38,305 nt of DNA, from contig WOZP01000116.1 of assembly GCA_011620215.1 (NCBI GenBank), forward strand, positions 1 to 38,305. Direction: 5' to 3'. The notes under the pieces are model-generated. The model was not told the DNA's origin and ran no database searches. It saw nothing but the letters and a program-made list of their open reading frames with translations. This document shows positions 17,746-25,128 of the stretch, piece after piece; positions within the stretch are counted from its first letter, which is position 1, and each line of letters opens with the position of its first letter. This DNA is from Rugosibacter sp. Lineage in GTDB: Bacteria > Pseudomonadota > Gammaproteobacteria > Burkholderiales > Rhodocyclaceae. Both the position numbers and the translations under genes were made by a program.

Positions 17746-18651
17746 TCAAGCGCGATGCCAGACAGGGCGCTTCTGCCAATTGGCCGCGAATCCCAATCGG
17801 TCGGCGCGGACCTTCGGATGCTCGGCCAGCAGCCCCGCCAACCGGGCGCCCCAATGGGTGTCGGGCGACACGACCTTCAGCAGCACTTCGATCATCACGG
17901 CCTGTGCGTAGAAGCGCCTCGGGTCGGTCAGGTCAGCGGCGTACTGCTTGGCGACAATCGGCTTGATCGTGTAGGCGCGATTCCAGAGGCGCTGATGATG
18001 CGCGGCGAGATTGCGCAGATAGGTGATCGCGTGCAGCCACGAAGCGAGGACCGAGCCGTCGAGGCCGAAGGTCTTGGCAATCGGCTTCTGGTGCTCGCGC
18101 AGCAGGTTTTTGAACACCTGCGAGACGGTGCCGAAGGACAGCACTTCGAAGACCATCCAGGAAGGTGGCAGCGGCGGATCACCGTACTTGTCGTAGTAGT
18201 GCTGGATGAAAGTCTGGCGCACGGCCGCCTTGGCGGGATCGTCGCCGATGTCCTTCTTGAGCACTTCCAGAAACTTGTCGTGGCGATATGTCGGCACGAA
18301 CAGGCCGGCATCCGTGTACCAGTGCGGGCCGTGGCGCTCGCTCATGGTTTGAGACAGCACGGCGCGGAACGCGACTTCGATCCGCTCCAGGGCATCCATT
18401 ACCGCCAGCCGCAACTTACGGTCGAAGACGTAGAGATCGAGAACGTCATCGAAGCTCACGCCGCCGAGAAACCGATGCGAGCCATCGGCGTTGTAGTTGA
18501 TCTGGAGTGGCAGCGAGTAGCCGGCGAGGCGGTAATAGCCGATGAAGCGCAGGTAGTGCTTCGCGCGGGCCTCGTCGGGAATGAGCAGCCCCCGGCTACG
18601 CAGGAGCGTAACCTGTGCATCGGCGTCGATGGCGGGCTTGTCGAATTTCAT
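17746..18651 (-). CDS. Abi_2 family (AbiD/AbiF-like) abortive infection protein
   Basis: This 301-residue protein belongs to the Abi_2 family. The N-terminal YLRFIGYYRLAGYSLPL and the central VFDRKLRLAVMDALERIEVAFR are family signatures. The HEPN-type RNase motif R-x4-H is present as RNLAAHHQRLWNR starting at residue 213, so it is likely an RNA-cleaving toxin that acts on infection. ATG at 18651 is preferred over an in-frame TTG two codons upstream. No ribosome site stands immediately before it; the start lies seven bases after the T-run of a terminator-like hairpin. The gene therefore appears to be controlled by that leader. A long open frame on the opposite strand is only its mirror. Confidence 0.88.
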   Translation of the reverse strand: MKFDKPAIDADAQVTLLRSRGLLIPDEARAKHYLRFIGYYRLAGYSLPLQINYNADGSHRFLGGVSFDDVLDLYVFDRKLRLAVMDALERIEVAFRAVLSQTMSERHGPHWYTDAGLFVPTYRHDKFLEVLKKDIGDDPAKAAVRQTFIQHYYDKYGDPPLPPSWMVFEVLSFGTVSQVFKNLLREHQKPIAKTFGLDGSVLASWLHAITYLRNLAAHHQRLWNRAYTIKPIVAKQYAADLTDPRRFYAQAVMIEVLLKVVSPDTHWGARLAGLLAEHPKVRADRLGFAANWQKRPVWHRA

Positions 18652-18658
18652 AGGCAAT

Positions 18659-18708
18659 AAAAAACCCGCCGGGGTGCGCTTGCATGCAGAGGCGTGGCGG
18701 GTGTTGTT
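18659..18708 (-). ncRNA. Putative small RNA or attenuator before the Abi_2 gene
   Basis: The predicted transcript of about 50 nt starts near 18708. It contains ACCCGCC (18702-18696), a 25-nt loop that includes the palindrome TGCATGCA, then GGCGGGT (18670-18664) running into six U residues (to 18659). The 7-bp GC-rich stem plus U-run is an intrinsic terminator. A well-formed promoter lies directly upstream and the Abi_2 start codon seven bases downstream. It could be a small RNA that neutralises the toxin, as I recall being proposed for AbiF-type proteins, or a simple transcription attenuator. Confidence 0.55.
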
Positions 18709-18714
18709 GAAGAG

Positions 18715-18743
18715 AGTATAGGGCCACCCAGGTCGCAGATCAA
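18715..18743 (-). promoter_or_regulatory. Sigma-70 type promoter for the Abi_2 leader
   Basis: On the reverse strand TTGATC (18743-18738) and TATACT (18720-18715) are separated by 17 bp. Each differs from consensus at two positions or fewer. The predicted start point lies about six bases before the small hairpin transcript. Confidence 0.6.
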
Positions 18744-18900
18744 GATCAATAGCCGTCTTAAAGGCTCCCAGTTCGTCTTATTGCCGCCAAAGAGACAACG
18801 GCCGGATGGTGCAACAGCGTCCATTGGCAGCCAGCCAAAAGTCCCACCCAAACGGCCAGACCGCTCCATGCGCGGCAGGGTGGGGCAAGCTTGAAAGCCT

Positions 18901-18966
18901 CTATTCATGGGGCATTCCATCGACCGCGTGCCGATCGACAGTCTTCATCAGCCAATAGCGCGACAT
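18901..18966 (-). pseudogene. Stranded 5' end of the native EVE gene
   Basis: The reverse strand from ATG at 18966 reads MSRYWLMKT and then diverges to a stop at 18901-18903, 21 codons in all. The first codons match the EVE protein start (MRYWLMKS) apart from an extra Ser. GGAGG lies nine bases before the ATG, so this looks like the original translation start, cut off from its gene by the island. Next to it on the other side is 6S RNA. Confidence 0.75.
18944..18961. other. Right attachment core of the island
   Basis: TTCATCAGCCAATAGCGC matches the left core at 7542-7559 except for one base. It falls in codons 3-8 of the stranded EVE start. Confidence 0.7.
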
Positions 18967-19037
18967 GCCAAGAGCCTCCATCCGTTTTTTAAACAAAGAT
19001 ACGCTACATTGTTTACTCGATAAAACCTAAAAACAAA

Positions 19038-19071
19038 CCCCAAGAACGCGAAAGACTTCGCACACTTGGGG
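19038..19071 (-). terminator. Rho-independent terminator after 6S RNA
   Basis: On the reverse strand CCCCAAG (19071-19065) pairs with CTTGGGG (19044-19038), with an inner GCGAA/TTCGC pairing, and is followed by TTTGTTTTT. It ends the transcript of 6S RNA and probably of zapA read-through. Confidence 0.8.
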
Positions 19072-19082
19072 CTATCAAGACT

Positions 19083-19272
19083 TAGGGATCCCCCGCGCAT
19101 GGCGTTTGGCCGACATCCTGAACCTAAGTTCAGGGAGGTTACGTTCCAGCCGCATCAGGCGCGCTTACAAGAAGCGATCACAACAGCAGCATTCAAGGGC
19201 AGTAACCAGCAACAATGCGTATTGGCTCAAAGAATGATGACCTTGGCGCACACCGCAGGGGAAAATCAGGGA
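19083..19272 (-). ncRNA. ssrS: 6S RNA
   Basis: 6S RNA binds the sigma-70 RNA polymerase holoenzyme and down-regulates promoters in stationary phase. The reverse strand between zapA and a terminator has the expected layout. A closing stem is formed by CCCCTGCG (19261-19254) and CGCGGGGG (19097-19090). The conserved 3' hairpin CCTGAACTTAGGTTCAGG is at 19134-19117, and the length is about 190 nt. Its position directly downstream of zapA is the usual one in beta- and gammaproteobacteria. The ends are approximate. It overlaps no gene. Confidence 0.85.
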
Positions 19273-19330
19273 AAACGAGCTAGAGATAACTATCGATAAC
19301 AACTGCCCGTTGCAACGACCAAAAAACCGT

Positions 19331-19669
19331 TTAAGGCAATGGCGACTGATACATCGTTAGCGATTCATCCAACTTGCTTTCAATGGAATTTATTCTACGC
19401 TGAATCGTTTCGTTTTCAAGCCCGACGAAAAGATCCGGCGTTGCATTTTTCAAGGTGAGTAATTCGTGTGCAATGTTCAACGCCGCCATCACCGCAATGC
19501 GCTCACTGCTACTGCGCGCACCGCCTGATGCTTGCGGGGTTTTGCCACCGATACTTTTAAGTTTATCGTCGAGAAATGCCACCGCAGCTGCCAATGCGTC
19601 ACGCTCGGCCGGAGCGCACGCCACACGGTAATCTTTACCCAGTAAATGAATATCCAGCGTTTCGCTCAT
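19331..19669 (-). CDS. zapA: Cell division protein ZapA
   Basis: This 112-residue cytoplasmic protein stabilises FtsZ protofilaments at the division ring. The N-terminal LDIHLLGKDYRVACAPAERDAL and the following AAVAFLDDKLKSI match ZapA. A helical C-terminus with AVMAALNIAHELL, suited to the coiled-coil dimer, comes after it. The start overlaps the stop of the zapB-like gene as ATGA. 6S RNA lies immediately downstream on the same strand. Confidence 0.93.
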   Translation of the reverse strand: MSETLDIHLLGKDYRVACAPAERDALAAAVAFLDDKLKSIGGKTPQASGGARSSSERIAVMAALNIAHELLTLKNATPDLFVGLENETIQRRINSIESKLDESLTMYQSPLP

Positions 19670-19869
19670 GGCTCAGGCATTTCCGGCAGTTGATCGCGCA
19701 AGGCAGCAAGGCGCTCACAGGTTACGATGATTTTTTGATTCAAAGCCGACTTTTCGGCCTCTAGCGTTGCCACACGCAGGCGCAGCGTTTCATTTTCAGA
19801 ACGCAGGCCATGCATGATGGCTAAAAGCTGATCAATCTTGCGTTCAAAGGAATCGAGAGAAGACATCAT
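19666..19869 (-). CDS. zapB: ZapB-like coiled-coil division protein
   Basis: This 67-residue protein is almost entirely heptad coiled coil (SFERKIDQLLAIMHGLRSEN, then LRLRVATLEAEKSALNQKI). Short proteins of this kind precede zapA in many betaproteobacteria and are annotated as ZapB or TIGR02449 family. Two adjacent ATG codons are possible starts. Its stop is coupled to the zapA start. The equivalence to E. coli ZapB rests on size, coil structure and context. Confidence 0.8.
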   Translation of the reverse strand: MMSSLDSFERKIDQLLAIMHGLRSENETLRLRVATLEAEKSALNQKIIVTCERLAALRDQLPEMPEP

Positions 19870-20012
19870 CGGCGAAGTTTCGGCGAAAACCAGAATATGG
19901 TCAAGCCTTACGCGCTAACTTCTGAGCTAACCCGCAGATATTAACAAGTATGGGGGAACGAATATGCATGAATGAGTCAGTGTGAACCACGCGACTCTGG
20001 CAAAATGCACAA

Positions 20013-21116
20013 ATGCCTTCCGACGTCTTTTCTGTGGCCGCCGTGCGCCGCGCCCTGGTCATCAAGTTACGCCATCACGGCGATGTTTTACTGGCCAGCC
20101 CGGTCATCTCAACCCTGCACCGTCTCGCCCCCGGGTGTGAGATAGATGCCTTGGTGTATAGCGACACCGCACCCATGCTTGCCCTCCACCCGCAAGTGGC
20201 TCAGCTCCATGTCATCGACCGCCAGTGGAAAAAACAGGGCATCTGGCGTCAATTGATCGCCGAAGGTCAGCTGTTGGCCCAATTACGCGCGCGACACTAT
20301 GATCTGGTTATCCATCTCTCAATACATAAACGAGGTGCGTGGCTCACGCGTTTGCTAAGCCCGCGCTGGTCAGTTGCCCCACATTTGAATCGTCGTGGTA
20401 AAGAAGGTTTTTGGGCGCGCAGCTTTACGCATTTTTACCCCGGACAATCGCACCCTGATCGGCATACGGTAGAAAGCAATCTGGATAGCCTGCGCGCCTT
20501 GGGCCTTGCGCCAACGACCACAGACAAGCGCGTGATTCTCGTCCCCGGCACACCTGCAGAAGCCCGTATTGATGCGCTCATGGCGGCGCACAGTTTAATC
20601 TCAGGAAAATTTATTCATATTCACCCCACGTCGCGCTGGCTGTTCAAATGCTGGCCAGCAGAGCGCGTCGCCGAACTGTGTCAGCTATTGAGCAGCAAGG
20701 GCTGGCCCATTGTGTTGACCGCTGCACCCGATGCGCAAGAGATGGCCATGATTCAGACGATCCTTGCAAGCCAGGCACTCCGCTCCGCACTCCACTCAAA
20801 ATCGCTGATAGATTTATCCGGCCAGCTTTCGTTAAAAGAACTGGCTGCGCTAACCTCGCGCGCCAAGTTGTTTGTGGGTGTGGATTCCGCCCCCATGCAT
20901 ATCGCAGCCGCGATGGGCACACCCACCGTGGCGATATTCGGCCCCTCCGGTGACCGCGAATGGGGTCCCTGGCAAGTCGCCCAGCGCATTGTGACTTCAA
21001 CAAATCATGTCTGTCGCCCATGTGGTCGTGCGGGTTGCAACGACAGCAAGATCAGCGAATGCCTGACGACCCTGCCCGTAGCCAAGGTCATGGCCGCATG
21101 CGAGGATCTGCTATGA
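20013..21116 (+). CDS. Lipopolysaccharide heptosyltransferase (WaaQ/RfaQ type, GT9)
   Basis: This 367-residue inner-membrane-associated glycosyltransferase adds heptose to the lipopolysaccharide core. Family GT9 marks are RALVIKLRHHGDVLLASPVI at the N-terminus, which binds the acceptor side. Two more are HPTSRWLFKCWPAERVAEL and FVGVDSAPMHIAAAMGTPTVAIFGPSG, which bind ADP-heptose. The C-terminal CRPCGRAGCNDSKISECL fits the heptosyltransferase III subgroup. Its stop overlaps the start of the next glycosyltransferase as ATGA. The gene is divergent from zapB across 143 bp. Confidence 0.88.
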   Translation: MPSDVFSVAAVRRALVIKLRHHGDVLLASPVISTLHRLAPGCEIDALVYSDTAPMLALHPQVAQLHVIDRQWKKQGIWRQLIAEGQLLAQLRARHYDLVIHLSIHKRGAWLTRLLSPRWSVAPHLNRRGKEGFWARSFTHFYPGQSHPDRHTVESNLDSLRALGLAPTTTDKRVILVPGTPAEARIDALMAAHSLISGKFIHIHPTSRWLFKCWPAERVAELCQLLSSKGWPIVLTAAPDAQEMAMIQTILASQALRSALHSKSLIDLSGQLSLKELAALTSRAKLFVGVDSAPMHIAAAMGTPTVAIFGPSGDREWGPWQVAQRIVTSTNHVCRPCGRAGCNDSKISECLTTLPVAKVMAACEDLL

Positions 21117-22267
21117 AGCTCGCCATCGTGCGACAGAAATACACGCCGTTTGGCGGCGCAGAACGATTTGTCGAACGTGCACTCTCCAGCTTGAAGACAC
21201 AACACGTGGATGTCGACATCATCGCGCGGCAATGGGCAACACCAACCACCGTACCAACCGTAGCGCCACCAACAGGCCACCGCGTAAACCCTTTTTACAT
21301 CGGCCGCACCTGGCGCGACTGGAGCTTTGCGCACGGCGTACAAAAAATCATCGCATCGGGTGAATACGATCTCGTGCAAAGCCACGAGCGCATTCCCGGC
21401 TGCCATATTTACCGTGCAGGTGACGGCGTGCACGCCACGTGGCTTGCCTTGCGCGCCGCTTCACGCAGCCAGCTATCGCGCCTCACCGAACGATTCTCGC
21501 CTTGGCATCGCTACACCTTGCGCGCCGAAGCGGCCATGTTTCGCCATCCGAACCTCAGCGCAGTGATTTGCAACTCGCACATGGTGCGTGACGATATTGC
21601 ACAGCGCTTTGGTATCCCGCTTGAAAAGCTGCCCGTGATTTATAACGGGGTCGATCTGGAACATTTTCATCCACGCTTGCGCGCCACACATCGCACGGCA
21701 ATGCGAGCAAAAGTCGGCGCTGGCGATACGGCGCCTATCGTGCTTTTTGTCGGTTCCGGCTTTGAACGCAAAGGCTTGCCCACCTTGCTTGATGCGTTTG
21801 CCCTCCTGCCCGCATCGGCAGCTGAACTGTGGGTAGTGGGGCATGACAAAGCCACTCTGGCGATGCAGAAAAAAGCTGAAAAACTCGGACTCGTGGGGCG
21901 TGTGCGTTTCTGGGGACCGCAAAAAGATGTGCGCCCTTTTTATGGTGCTGCCGACATCTTTGCGCTGCCGACACTCTATGACCCCTTCCCGAACGCAGCG
22001 CTCGAGGCCTTGGCGTGCGGGCTACCGCTGATCACCACCACGACCTGCGGTGCCGCAGAATTAGTGACAGCTGCCAATGGTCTCGTGGTAACCGCGCATC
22101 ATCCTGAATCACTTGCTGTGGCCATCAACACGCTGTGCAAAACAGGCCGCGCTGCCGCTATGCAAACAGCCGCGCGCGCAAGCGTTAACACACTTGATCT
22201 CACCCGCATGGCAGAAAAATTAACAGCACTTTACACATGCATTCTGCAAGAGAAAGCCGCGCACTAA
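21113..22267 (+). CDS. Family GT4 glycosyltransferase (lipopolysaccharide core type)
   Basis: This 384-residue protein looks like WaaG-type transferases. The N-terminal domain is KYTPFGGAERFVERAL, the interdomain region VICNSHMVRDDIAQRFGIP followed by VIYNGVDLEHFHP. The C-terminal donor-binding domain has VGSGFERKGLPTLLDAF and ADIFALPTLYDPFPNAALEA, the latter including the E-x7-E sugar-nucleotide motif. The start at 21113 is coupled by ATGA to the heptosyltransferase gene, which places both in lipopolysaccharide core assembly. Residues 199-208 (AKVGAGDTAP) are encoded by an in-frame copy of the dispersed repeat, at the surface loop before the second domain. Confidence 0.88.
   Translation: MKLAIVRQKYTPFGGAERFVERALSSLKTQHVDVDIIARQWATPTTVPTVAPPTGHRVNPFYIGRTWRDWSFAHGVQKIIASGEYDLVQSHERIPGCHIYRAGDGVHATWLALRAASRSQLSRLTERFSPWHRYTLRAEAAMFRHPNLSAVICNSHMVRDDIAQRFGIPLEKLPVIYNGVDLEHFHPRLRATHRTAMRAKVGAGDTAPIVLFVGSGFERKGLPTLLDAFALLPASAAELWVVGHDKATLAMQKKAEKLGLVGRVRFWGPQKDVRPFYGAADIFALPTLYDPFPNAALEALACGLPLITTTTCGAAELVTAANGLVVTAHHPESLAVAINTLCKTGRAAAMQTAARASVNTLDLTRMAEKLTALYTCILQEKAAH
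21709..21733 (+). repeat. Dispersed repeat, copy 5, within a coding sequence
   Basis: AAAAGTCGGCGCTGGCGATA and five more bases match the repeat consensus in all 25 positions. It is read in frame in the glycosyltransferase gene. Confidence 0.75.
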
Positions 22268-22279
22268 ATCAGTCAGCAA

Positions 22280-22660
22280 TTACCCCCAGCCCTTGAACAC
22301 CGATTTTTGCATTTTGCCGAGCACTTCAATTTCAACATCGGAACACGGCGAAGCACGACAAGCCAGCACGGTGCCACGAGCTTCTTCTTCTGCGCTGACA
22401 TGTGCCCGACTCATCAATCCGGTTTTTTCCCAAGCACCCGTCACCACGACGACTTTGCAAATACCGCAACCACCATTCAAGCAGCCGATCGGTATGCCAC
22501 GCCGCCCAAGTCGCGCCATGCCTTGCAACATGCTTTCACTGGGCAGGCATTCATAAACTTCATTGGTCTGCGTGAGCTTGACGCGATAGCGTTTATCCGG
22601 TATCGATGCGGAATCAATGCTATCTGCCTCCTCAGGTGCAGGCATTTCTTGTGTTGTCAT
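22280..22660 (-). CDS. 2Fe-2S ferredoxin, plant type
   Basis: This 126-residue small electron carrier has the plant-type cluster motif CLNGGCGICK with three ligands, and the fourth in VLACRASP. The preceding ESMLQGMARLGRRGIPIGC is the usual lead-in. ATG at 22660 (MTTQEMPAPEE) is preferred to one 13 codons further upstream, giving an acidic N-terminal tail. Such single-domain ferredoxins often serve oxygenases or hydroxylases. The neighbouring OsmC gene is divergent and no dedicated oxygenase lies beside it, so its partner is unknown. Confidence 0.85.
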   Translation of the reverse strand: MTTQEMPAPEEADSIDSASIPDKRYRVKLTQTNEVYECLPSESMLQGMARLGRRGIPIGCLNGGCGICKVVVVTGAWEKTGLMSRAHVSAEEEARGTVLACRASPCSDVEIEVLGKMQKSVFKGWG

Positions 22661-22753
22661 TGTTTTGTTCTTTACGTGGTCAAAACAGTCAAAATACAAA
22701 GGATAGAATAAGAACGTTACTCATGGGACACACACTAAGACTAAGGAAAACAC

Positions 22754-23170
22754 ATGGAATGTACCGTACGGTGGCACGAGGGGATGAGCTTTATTGCCGA
22801 AACAGGCAGTGGTCACTTAGTAGCGATGGATGGCGCGCCGGATGCAGGTGGTCGTAACCTGGCACCACGCCCGATGGAGTTACTGCTGGCCGGCATGGGT
22901 GGCTGCACGGCCTTTGATGTAGTGTTGATTTTGCAACGCGGGCGGCATGCAGTGAGCGGCTGCACAGTAAAACTTGAAGCTGACCGTGCCGACACCGACC
23001 CCAAGGTATTCACGCGCATCAATTTGCACTTTACGGTGACAGGCAAAGCCTTAAAACCCGAAGCCGTCGAACGCGCACTGAAACTTTCAGCAGAAAAATA
23101 CTGCTCTGCTTCAATCATGTTGGAAAAAACTGCCAAAATTTCGCATAGCTTTGAAGTGGTGGAGGCGTGA
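22754..23170 (+). CDS. OsmC/Ohr family protein (YhfA-like)
   Basis: This 138-residue protein has the OsmC fold. Family features are RPMELLLAGMGGCTAFDVVLI with the first reactive cysteine and EKYCSASIMLEKTA with the second. Members reduce organic hydroperoxides with paired thiols. The YhfA-like subgroup has no clear function. AAGGA precedes the ATG at a suitable distance. It is convergent with coq7, only nine bases away. Confidence 0.88.
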   Translation: MECTVRWHEGMSFIAETGSGHLVAMDGAPDAGGRNLAPRPMELLLAGMGGCTAFDVVLILQRGRHAVSGCTVKLEADRADTDPKVFTRINLHFTVTGKALKPEAVERALKLSAEKYCSASIMLEKTAKISHSFEVVEA

Positions 23171-23179
23171 CCGCACCGA

Positions 23180-23800
23180 TCAAAGGTAATAAGCGGTTTT
23201 TGTCATCACTTTAGATGAGAGCTTCATCGCCATCTTGATGGGCAACGGCAGTTCGCGCGCGCCTTGCTGAACAGCCATTTGCGCATGGTTGGCTTCATCT
23301 GACTTCATTTGCTCGAGCACCACCCAGGATTTCTGGTCTTGCGGGGAGAGTTGCGCCTTGTGGCTTTCCAGATGGCTTTCAACTTGCCGTTCGGTTTCGG
23401 CAAGAAATCCCAGGTTCCAGGCGTCGCCCAGCTTGCCTGCAATAAGTCCCAGGCTTAGTGAGCCGATATACCATAATGGATTGAGCAGGCTTTTTCTGCC
23501 ACCCAGTTCGGCAATGCGCCGCTCTGTCCAGTTCAGATGCTCGGTTTCTTCTTGCGCGGCCCGGGCTAGGGCGCGCTTGACTTCGGGCTGGCGTGAGGTG
23601 AGTGCCTGCCCCTGATACAGCGCTTGCGCACAAATTTCACCACAGTGATCAATGCGCATCAATGCGGCGGCATGGCGCTTTTCAGCTTCGCTCAAATTGG
23701 CTTCAGGCAGGTCTTCTCCTGGCATCGGGCGACTGGTGGGCGCAGGCGCAAACAGCGTGCGCAACACTTTGTCGAACTCGGGAATCAGACGGTCGATCAT
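23180..23800 (-). CDS. coq7: 2-polyprenyl-3-methyl-6-methoxy-1,4-benzoquinone hydroxylase (Coq7)
   Basis: This 206-residue di-iron enzyme catalyses the last hydroxylation in ubiquinone synthesis. The iron ligands appear in order: the Glu in RIDHCGEICAQALYQGQ, EETEH, the Glu of VESHLESH, and DEANH. The C-terminal region contains hydrophobic helices for membrane contact. Coq7 replaces UbiF in many alpha- and betaproteobacteria, which supports the taxonomic guess. A CNP1-like gene lies upstream on the same strand. Confidence 0.93.
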   Translation of the reverse strand: MIDRLIPEFDKVLRTLFAPAPTSRPMPGEDLPEANLSEAEKRHAAALMRIDHCGEICAQALYQGQALTSRQPEVKRALARAAQEETEHLNWTERRIAELGGRKSLLNPLWYIGSLSLGLIAGKLGDAWNLGFLAETERQVESHLESHKAQLSPQDQKSWVVLEQMKSDEANHAQMAVQQGARELPLPIKMAMKLSSKVMTKTAYYL

Positions 23801-23834
23801 GCGCGAATACTCATGTAAAAACTCCGATAAACCC

Positions 23835-24398
23835 TCATTTGGCGTTGGGATGCTTGCCTAGCTGCAAGGCACGGCGGCCTTCATCTGCCGTGGCAATGGG
23901 ATTGCCGTCGGGACAAAACAATTCTTTGCTCAACGCCGCATGGTAGCGATTCACCGGCTTGTTTTCGATAGGCCGCCACTCGCTGATGCGCGCGGTGCGC
24001 CATTGCCCATCCGCGCTGCCCGTGGCATAGAGCTTCCAAGTGTGCTCTTCGCACCGAATCCCCTCGAAGCTGACATTTTCTGCCCCGCCTGCTGTGCGCA
24101 CGACCAAAACATAACGCACAACACCATCGTTCCCTACAGTGAGCGAACTGCTGTCAATGAAATAATGATTCGTCGCCACGGCACTGACATAAAACTCGCG
24201 CAGGTTTTCAGACTTTGGCGGCGCAGGGAGCGTGGCGTCCAGCTCCTTCCACTCCACTACTTCTTCTGGCACGTATTCAATGCCAGAATCCGCCTCAAGC
24301 CCATAGCCACCTTTCTTGGCAGCCTGCGTGACAGAGCTAACAGCACATAAAGCGCCGATCACGCACAGAAGAGAAAATTTGCGCCGCATATTCATCAT
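23835..24398 (-). CDS. CNP1-like family exported protein
   Basis: This 187-residue protein has an N-terminal signal peptide (RRKFSLLCVIGALCAVSSV, then TQA-A cleavage) and is probably periplasmic. The core stretches EWKELDATLPAPP, NHYFIDSSSLTVGNDGVVRY and FEGIRCEEHTWKLYA match the CNP1-like family, found mainly in betaproteobacteria and of unknown function. Several ATG codons cluster at the start; the first is used. The rppH stop lies eight bases upstream, so the genes are probably co-transcribed. Confidence 0.85.
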   Translation of the reverse strand: MMNMRRKFSLLCVIGALCAVSSVTQAAKKGGYGLEADSGIEYVPEEVVEWKELDATLPAPPKSENLREFYVSAVATNHYFIDSSSLTVGNDGVVRYVLVVRTAGGAENVSFEGIRCEEHTWKLYATGSADGQWRTARISEWRPIENKPVNRYHAALSKELFCPDGNPIATADEGRRALQLGKHPNAK

Positions 24399-24405
24399 GG
24401 ATTAG

Positions 24406-24987
24406 TTATGGTGCGCGATCCGTCAAGGCTGAATTGTCAGAGACACCGGTATTTTTCTGCTCAGGTGTTTGGCTGGGTTGAGCTAATGGCTGGGCTGCGT
24501 GTTGATTAACGTGCCCGCGAAACAAGATATGCGAAAGTTCATTCAAGGCGGCCTCATACACGCCACGCTTGAATTCGATCACGCTATCCAGCGGAATCCA
24601 GTACGAGTTCCAACGCCAGGCATCAAACTCCGGCCGCTCGCTGGCGCGCAGATGCACGTCGCTGTCCCGGCCCGTCAGCCGCAACAGAAACCAGATCTGC
24701 TTCTGGCCGCGATAGTGACTCCGTCCTTCGCGGCGAACCCAGTGCTGTGGCACCTCATAACGCAACCAGCTGCGGGTACGGCCAATAATCCGCACATGTT
24801 CGGGCTTTAAGCCAACTTCCTCGTATAACTCCCGAAACATCGCCTGCTCAGGGGTTTCGCCTTTATCAATGCCACCCTGAGGAAACTGCCAGAAGTGCTC
24901 ACGGATACGCTTGCCCCAAAAAACTTCATTACGCTGATTGGTCAAAATGATGCCGACGTTCGGGCGATACCCTTCACGATCAAGCAT
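24406..24987 (-). CDS. rppH: RNA pyrophosphohydrolase RppH
   Basis: This 193-residue Nudix enzyme removes pyrophosphate from 5'-triphosphate mRNA ends and so starts RNase E-dependent decay. It begins [20 protein letters not shown] and has the Nudix box [20 protein letters not shown] followed by VGL, with the metal-binding glutamates intact. FWQFPQGG is typical of RppH. The C-terminal 40 residues are a variable glutamine-rich tail. It is divergent from proS. Confidence 0.94.
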   Translation of the reverse strand: MLDREGYRPNVGIILTNQRNEVFWGKRIREHFWQFPQGGIDKGETPEQAMFRELYEEVGLKPEHVRIIGRTRSWLRYEVPQHWVRREGRSHYRGQKQIWFLLRLTGRDSDVHLRASERPEFDAWRWNSYWIPLDSVIEFKRGVYEAALNELSHILFRGHVNQHAAQPLAQPSQTPEQKNTGVSDNSALTDRAP

Positions 24988-25128
24988 GACAGAATTCCAA
25001 TAATTAACTGGTGCCTATTCTTTCACAATCGAGGCGCGCTGGAAAGCCGTCCATATCACCTTCCTGCCTATATCTGGGCATCTGACAGGTAAAATGACGC
25101 CCTTGTCACTTTTAGCCTGTATTTATTT

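Larger units (their letters stand above)
7560..18961. mobile_element. Integrated defence island inserted in EVE gene 5' end
   Basis: The element is bounded by the 18-bp cores at 7542-7559 and 18944-18961. It carries an integrase remnant at the left, an Eco57I/GIY-YIG-helicase restriction-modification operon, a PD-(D/E)XK protein and an Abi_2 protein. The left part appears clearly more GC-rich than the backbone. Short matching motifs TCCCACCCAAA sit just inside each end (7674-7684 and 18842-18852) and could be integrase arm sites. Beside the right core, ATCGAC occurs as a direct repeat 15 bp apart at about 18919-18939. Neighbouring backbone genes (zapA and 6S RNA on one side, EVE and TSUP on the other) would be contiguous without it. 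No tRNA is present at either end. The integrase and the main methylase gene are both broken. Confidence 0.8.

Noticed and set aside
17755-18660. Forward open frame of 301 codons opposite the Abi_2 gene
   Set aside because: The reverse strand encodes a clear Abi_2 protein with the HEPN motif; the opposite frame has no recognisable feature.
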